Below, one piece after another: positions 50,682-54,491 of a stretch of 54,491 bases of DNA. Source of the stretch: Rickettsiaceae bacterium (GTDB taxonomy: Bacteria > Pseudomonadota > Alphaproteobacteria > Rickettsiales > Rickettsiaceae); assembly GCA_029266475.1 (NCBI GenBank), contig JAQSWU010000004.1, positions 1 to 54,491 of the forward strand. Direction: 5' to 3'. The stretch's first letter is position 1. Every line of letters begins with the position of its first letter. Below the pieces are notes generated by a model. The model saw only the letters and a program-made list of their open reading frames with translations, had not been told where the DNA came from and ran no database searches. Both the position numbers and the translations under genes were made by a program.

Positions 50682-51683
50682 ATGGATAAAAACTATATGA
50701 AAAGATTAAAGTTAACTCCTTTTATAATATTGTTATCTGTCTCTTCCTGCTTTACTCAACCGTCTGCACCTATAGAATATAATAATAGCGCCAGAATGGA
50801 GCAGAAACGAGTTCAAAAACCGGCCGAGCAAAGAATAAAATATAGCAATAGCACAGAAAGTGCGATTCCCACAGAAGAACCAATTCATTCTCTGCAAGTT
50901 AAGGCTACAAACAATTTTGAGACTGTAACCTTCCAAGAAGGTGATTCTTTAAACCAGCTTGCTAGCGATTTTGCTGTCAGCGAAAATGCTTTAATAATAG
51001 CCAATAGGCTAGAACCTAATGAAGTAATAAGACCAGGAAGAAAACTGATAATTCCAAAAGTTGTTACTCATATCGTCAAAGAAAATGAGAATTTAGAAAT
51101 GATTGCGGAGGAATTTAATCAAGATTTACCTTTACTTGCTAGATTAAATAATGTTAACCCGCCTTACAGAGTTAATGCAGGAGTAGTTATAGAAATCATA
51201 GTTGAGCCTGATTTACGAGCAGCTAATAATAAAGTAGTCGCAAGAAACATAAATGCTCAGGAATTACCGAAAGAAAGCAGGGAAGTAACGCTTATTCCTA
51301 AAAAAGCTCCTACCTTCATAATGCCAGCTCAAGGTAAATTAAAAAAGAAGTTCCGTGAGGCCGAAGGTATTAAAAAGGAAGGGATTATTATTACCGCTTC
51401 CTTGAACACACCTGTTAAGGCCGTTGCTGATGGTCAAGTCACATTTAGTGGAAATAAACCTGAGAGTTTTGGTAATTTCATTATTATAAAACATACCAAC
51501 AATAGTCTATCTGCTTATGCTCATTTAAATAACGTTAAGGTAAATAAGAACCGGCTTGTTAAAAAAGGAGATATAATCGGTAATGTTGGTAAAACAGGTA
51601 ATGCCACTGAACCCGAATTATATTTTGCTTTAAAAGTAGATGGTAAGCCAGTAGATCCAATAAAATATACTAATCTAGAATAA
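50682..51683 (+). CDS. NlpD-like lipoprotein with LysM and degenerate M23 domains
   Basis: A 333-residue exported protein. A lipobox (LLSVSSC, Cys23 from the first ATG; a second ATG at 50697 is also possible) marks it as a lipoprotein. Two LysM domains follow (about 85-128, beginning VTFQEGDSLNQLASDF, and 130-175). The C-terminal M23 peptidase fold (about 210-330) keeps AYAHLN but lacks the first HxxxD pair and the HxH zinc site (ELYFAL instead). As in E. coli NlpD, it would activate cell-wall amidases rather than cut peptidoglycan itself. The hydrolase gene follows after 3 bp. Confidence 0.88.
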   Translation: MDKNYMKRLKLTPFIILLSVSSCFTQPSAPIEYNNSARMEQKRVQKPAEQRIKYSNSTESAIPTEEPIHSLQVKATNNFETVTFQEGDSLNQLASDFAVSENALIIANRLEPNEVIRPGRKLIIPKVVTHIVKENENLEMIAEEFNQDLPLLARLNNVNPPYRVNAGVVIEIIVEPDLRAANNKVVARNINAQELPKESREVTLIPKKAPTFIMPAQGKLKKKFREAEGIKKEGIIITASLNTPVKAVADGQVTFSGNKPESFGNFIIIKHTNNSLSAYAHLNNVKVNKNRLVKKGDIIGNVGKTGNATEPELYFALKVDGKPVDPIKYTNLE

Positions 51684-51686
51684 AAC

Positions 51687-52571
51687 ATGCAGCCAACAAT
51701 CAAAAATTTTTCTGTTCCAGCATATTTTAACTGGTTTAAATTGCAGCGTATTCCCTCGCATAAAATTTCCTATGCCGAATGGGGGGATCCAAATAATGAA
51801 GATGTGGTAATCTGTGTACATGGGCTAACACGTAATGGCCGGGACTTCGACAAGCTTGCAGCAAGCCTTTGCCAAAGATTTAGAGTAATTTCTATCGATG
51901 TTGTTGGCCGTGGCCAAAGTGAATGGTTTGAAAATAAGTTTCACTATAACTACGACACTTATATTAAGGATATATTGTCCTTCATAGAAGGGCTAAATCT
52001 AAAAAATTTTCATTTTATTGGCACTTCGATGGGTGGTATTATTGGGTTTGTAATGGCTGCAAAATACGGTTCTAAATTCAAATCACTAGTCTTGAACGAT
52101 ATAGGTCCATTTATTCCAGGCAAATCCCTGGCACGAATTGCGAAATATGTAGGTCAACAACCAATATTCGATAATTTTGAGCTTGCTAAAGCACATTTTA
52201 AGATTATTTTAAGCCCATTTGGTATAAAAGATGAAGAAGATTGGACAAAAATAACAAAATATGGCACTTTCCTTACTCCCGATGGTAAATATAAGCTTGC
52301 TTATGACCCTGGCATAGTACATGGTATGAATATTACACCACACAATGTTAGAGATGTTAACTTATGGAACATTTGGCATAATGTTAGCTGCCCTACCTTA
52401 ATAATTAGAGGGGAACGCTCGGATATTCTTACCCAAGAAACTGCGGAAGAAATGTTGAAGCAAAAAAAAACCATCAAGCTATACACTGTCCCTGAAGTAG
52501 GACATGCCCCTGCTTTAATGGATGTAGCGCAAATTAAGGAAATAGAGAAATGGTTAATCGAAAACGATTAA
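51687..52571 (+). CDS. Alpha/beta-fold hydrolase
   Basis: A 294-residue alpha/beta hydrolase. The oxyanion region is VICVHGLTRNGRDFD; the nucleophile is Ser114 in GTSMGG; the acid is probably Asp in RGERSDIL and the base is His in VPEVGHAPALMD. The cap region is typical of esterase/lactonase-type enzymes, but the substrate is unknown. It lies 3 bp after the NlpD-like gene and 56 bp before trxB. Confidence 0.9.
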   Translation: MQPTIKNFSVPAYFNWFKLQRIPSHKISYAEWGDPNNEDVVICVHGLTRNGRDFDKLAASLCQRFRVISIDVVGRGQSEWFENKFHYNYDTYIKDILSFIEGLNLKNFHFIGTSMGGIIGFVMAAKYGSKFKSLVLNDIGPFIPGKSLARIAKYVGQQPIFDNFELAKAHFKIILSPFGIKDEEDWTKITKYGTFLTPDGKYKLAYDPGIVHGMNITPHNVRDVNLWNIWHNVSCPTLIIRGERSDILTQETAEEMLKQKKTIKLYTVPEVGHAPALMDVAQIKEIEKWLIEND

Positions 52572-52627
52572 AAGCCTTATCTAAACCCTTACAATAATAC
52601 CAAGTGTTCGTAAAAATTAGGTAAAAT

Positions 52628-53614
52628 ATGCAAGAAGAATTTAGAACAAAAGTACTAATAATAGGCTCAGGGCCGGCTGGATGCACTGCAGCGATTTACG
52701 CAGCAAGAGCCAATCTGAGTCCAATACTCGTTCATGGAATGCAGCCTGGTGGCCAGTTAATGATTACAACTGATGTTGAAAATTTCCCTGGCTTTGCTGA
52801 TGTTATTCAAGGGCCATGGCTTATGCAGCAAATGACGAAGCAAGCAGAAAATGTAGGCACCAAGATTATTCAAGATTATATAGTAAAGGTTGATTTTACT
52901 TCTCGACCATTTGTTGTAACGGGCAGCGGCGGCACAAAATACATAGCTGAGTCAATTATTATATCTACTGGAGCTGAAGCAAAATGGCTTGGGATAGCCC
53001 CAGAAGAGAAATATAAAGGATTTGGCGTTTCAGGATGCGCTACTTGCGATGGATTTTTCTTCCGTAATAAACCAGTGATGGTAATCGGGGGAGGTAACAC
53101 AGCCGTCGAAGAAGCTCTATATTTGACGAATCACGCCTCTTCCGTAACGCTAGTTCATAGGAGAGACCAATTAAGGGCAGAAAAAATACTGCAATCGAGA
53201 CTCTTTAACCACCCTAAGATTAAAGTAATTTGGGATCATGTCCTTGAAGATATTGAAGGAACTGAGCAGCCTAGGAACGTAACCGGAGCTATACTTCGCA
53301 ATGTTAATGATAGCTCTCTTCAGACAATTAAAGTTGAGGGTATTTTTATTGCAATTGGCCATAAGCCTAATACAAGCTTATTTAAAGATGCGATAAATAT
53401 AGATGCTGACGGCTATATTATAACTGAGCCAAATTCGACTAAGACAAATATTCCAGGAGTATTTGCAGCAGGTGACGTGCAAGATAAAATTTATAGACAA
53501 GCAGTTACTGCTGCAGGAACAGGTTGTATGGCTGCACTAGAGGCTGAGAAATATTTAGCTGGCCTTGAGATTAACGAGGATAGCTACACTCAAAAGTTTA
53601 TAGAAAGTAAATAA
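52628..53614 (+). CDS. trxB: Thioredoxin reductase
   Basis: A 328-residue flavoprotein that reduces thioredoxin with NADPH. The FAD-binding GSGPAGCTAAIYAARA is near 13-28. The redox-active pair is Cys137/Cys140 in SGCATCDGFF. The NADPH motif GGGNTAVEEALYL, with HRRD downstream, and the C-terminal FAD motif GVFAAGDVQDKIYRQAVTAA are intact. With the peroxiredoxin at 6292 it could form a peroxide-defence path. Confidence 0.97.
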   Translation: MQEEFRTKVLIIGSGPAGCTAAIYAARANLSPILVHGMQPGGQLMITTDVENFPGFADVIQGPWLMQQMTKQAENVGTKIIQDYIVKVDFTSRPFVVTGSGGTKYIAESIIISTGAEAKWLGIAPEEKYKGFGVSGCATCDGFFFRNKPVMVIGGGNTAVEEALYLTNHASSVTLVHRRDQLRAEKILQSRLFNHPKIKVIWDHVLEDIEGTEQPRNVTGAILRNVNDSSLQTIKVEGIFIAIGHKPNTSLFKDAINIDADGYIITEPNSTKTNIPGVFAAGDVQDKIYRQAVTAAGTGCMAALEAEKYLAGLEINEDSYTQKFIESK

Positions 53615-53703
53615 TCCCTTTAGTGACATTATTTTGAGGACGAAGCTTTGATTTTTTAAAGGAGCTTTCTTCCTCACTCACTTTCTTTTAATAAAGATTT
53701 CCC

Positions 53704-53730
53704 TTGACATTTTGCTATAAAATATATAGA
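53704..53730 (+). promoter_or_regulatory. Sigma-70-type promoter candidate for tlc
   Basis: TTGACA at 53704-53709 is followed after 15 bases by TATAGA (53725-53730), about 100 bp before the tlc start. The spacer is short, but the -35 is a perfect match. Confidence 0.45.
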
Positions 53731-53833
53731 AGTAAACAACTTTGAAACAACAATTTGGTGTTTATAAGGGGTATTTGCATTTACAAATATCTTAAACAAG
53801 CTAAAAACCCTGAACTGTAAGGGTATTTAAATT

Positions 53834-54491
53834 ATGATATTGGCAAAATTAACTATATTCAAAGAATTTGTAAAGAATGTCATTTGGCCAATACATAAGC
53901 ATGAGTATAGGAAATTCTTTCCAATGTCCGCTCTAATGTTCTGCGTACTTTTTAACCAGAATGTCCTTAGAATCCTCAAAGATAGTATTTTAATTGCTGA
54001 AATTAGCGCTGAAGTAACAGGCTTTGCTAAAGTTTACTGCGTAACGCCTGCAGCTGCATTATTTGTAGTGTTATATGCTAAAATGGTCAACCACCTTAGT
54101 TTCTATCAGATTTATCGCTACCTACTATATTTCTTTACTTCTTACTTTGTACTTTTTGCCTTTGTGCTATTCCCTAATATTGAATTTTTCCATATGAATC
54201 CAGTAAGGCTAGCTGATCTGATGCAAAGCTATCCACACTGGAAGTGGTATATAGCGCTTGCTGGTAATTGGTGCTATATCGTTTATTATGTGCTTGCTGA
54301 ACTTTGGCCAAACATATTTTATATTCTATTATTTTGGCAATTTGCCAATGAAATTACTGAAACTAATGAGGCTAAAAGATTTTATACATTATTTTCGCTA
54401 TTCGGTAATTCGTCCCTAATATTCGTTGGGTTTATAATGATGAACCTTTCCTCTGATAGTTCGGTTGCGGCAAAATTCTTTTCAACCGACA
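53834..54491 (+). CDS. tlc: ATP/ADP translocase (Tlc nucleotide transporter), partial at the right edge
   Basis: The first 219 codons of a Tlc-family carrier, which exchanges host ATP for ADP in Rickettsiales and Chlamydiae. The N-terminal signature is clear: VIWPIHKHEYRKFFPMSALM, then FNQNVLRILKDSILI, PNIEFFHMNP, and LFWQFANEITETNEAKRFY. Four to five membrane helices are already visible, and the frame is open to the end of the window. The ATG at 53834 is the first in-frame start. Rickettsia encodes five paralogues; which substrate this one carries cannot be told from the fragment. Confidence 0.94.
   Translation, partial: MILAKLTIFKEFVKNVIWPIHKHEYRKFFPMSALMFCVLFNQNVLRILKDSILIAEISAEVTGFAKVYCVTPAAALFVVLYAKMVNHLSFYQIYRYLLYFFTSYFVLFAFVLFPNIEFFHMNPVRLADLMQSYPHWKWYIALAGNWCYIVYYVLAELWPNIFYILLFWQFANEITETNEAKRFYTLFSLFGNSSLIFVGFIMMNLSSDSSVAAKFFSTD

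Overview
The window is AT-rich DNA from what looks like an obligate intracellular alphaproteobacterium of the order Rickettsiales. The main pointers are a Tlc-type ATP/ADP translocase at the right edge, a virB3-virB4-virB6-virB6 type IV secretion (T4SS) cluster, many ankyrin and leucine-rich-repeat (LRR) proteins, a rickettsial-type autotransporter, an OmpB-methyltransferase-like protein and small palindromic dispersed repeats. Two chemoreceptors are present, which points to a lineage that kept motility or chemotaxis genes (Midichloriaceae-like) rather than Rickettsia or Anaplasmataceae. That placement is inference.

Layout. 1-5.4 kb: a partial LRR gene, a protein-lysine-methyltransferase-like gene, a membrane chemoreceptor and a second LRR gene, interspersed with a 107-bp palindromic mobile repeat. 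5.6-10.4 kb: a housekeeping operon (exoD-like, peroxiredoxin, dprA, topA). 10.5-13.1 kb: a bicarbonate-transporter-like permease, then two paralogous, highly charged unknown proteins. 13.2-15.7 kb: tRNA-Ser(GGA) abutting a perfect 25-bp inverted repeat, and a soluble chemoreceptor with five PAS domains. 15.9-24.2 kb: an ankyrin gene, efp, an operon of a degenerate inositol-phosphatase-like gene with rlmE and an ELM1-family gene, and a 929-residue ankyrin gene. 24.4-31.3 kb: the T4SS operon. 31.5-38.9 kb: an accessory stretch with an ankyrin gene, an IS5 remnant, an autotransporter, an MFS transporter and a short ankyrin gene. 39-47.4 kb: a transglutaminase-like DUF3857 protein, an alternative oxidase, and surface-glycan genes. 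47.5-50.1 kb: a small membrane protein and an HTH-PAS regulator overlapping a degenerate Cache histidine kinase. 50.1 kb to the end: rpiB, an NlpD-like lipoprotein, an alpha/beta hydrolase, trxB and the start of tlc.

How the genes may work together. The most interesting signal is regulatory. TTAA-N7-TTAA sites, the recognition pattern of the alphaproteobacterial response regulator CtrA, lie 45-55 bp upstream of the start codons of six accessory genes or operons: the membrane chemoreceptor, both charged paralogues, the 929-residue ankyrin protein, virB3 and the alternative oxidase. I saw none in the larger intergenic regions away from these starts or upstream of the housekeeping operons. The 929-residue ankyrin gene and the virB operon diverge from one intergenic region with one site each. 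This suggests a stage-specific, CtrA-like regulon joining taxis, secretion, candidate effectors and respiration. It also makes the two charged unknown proteins good effector candidates.
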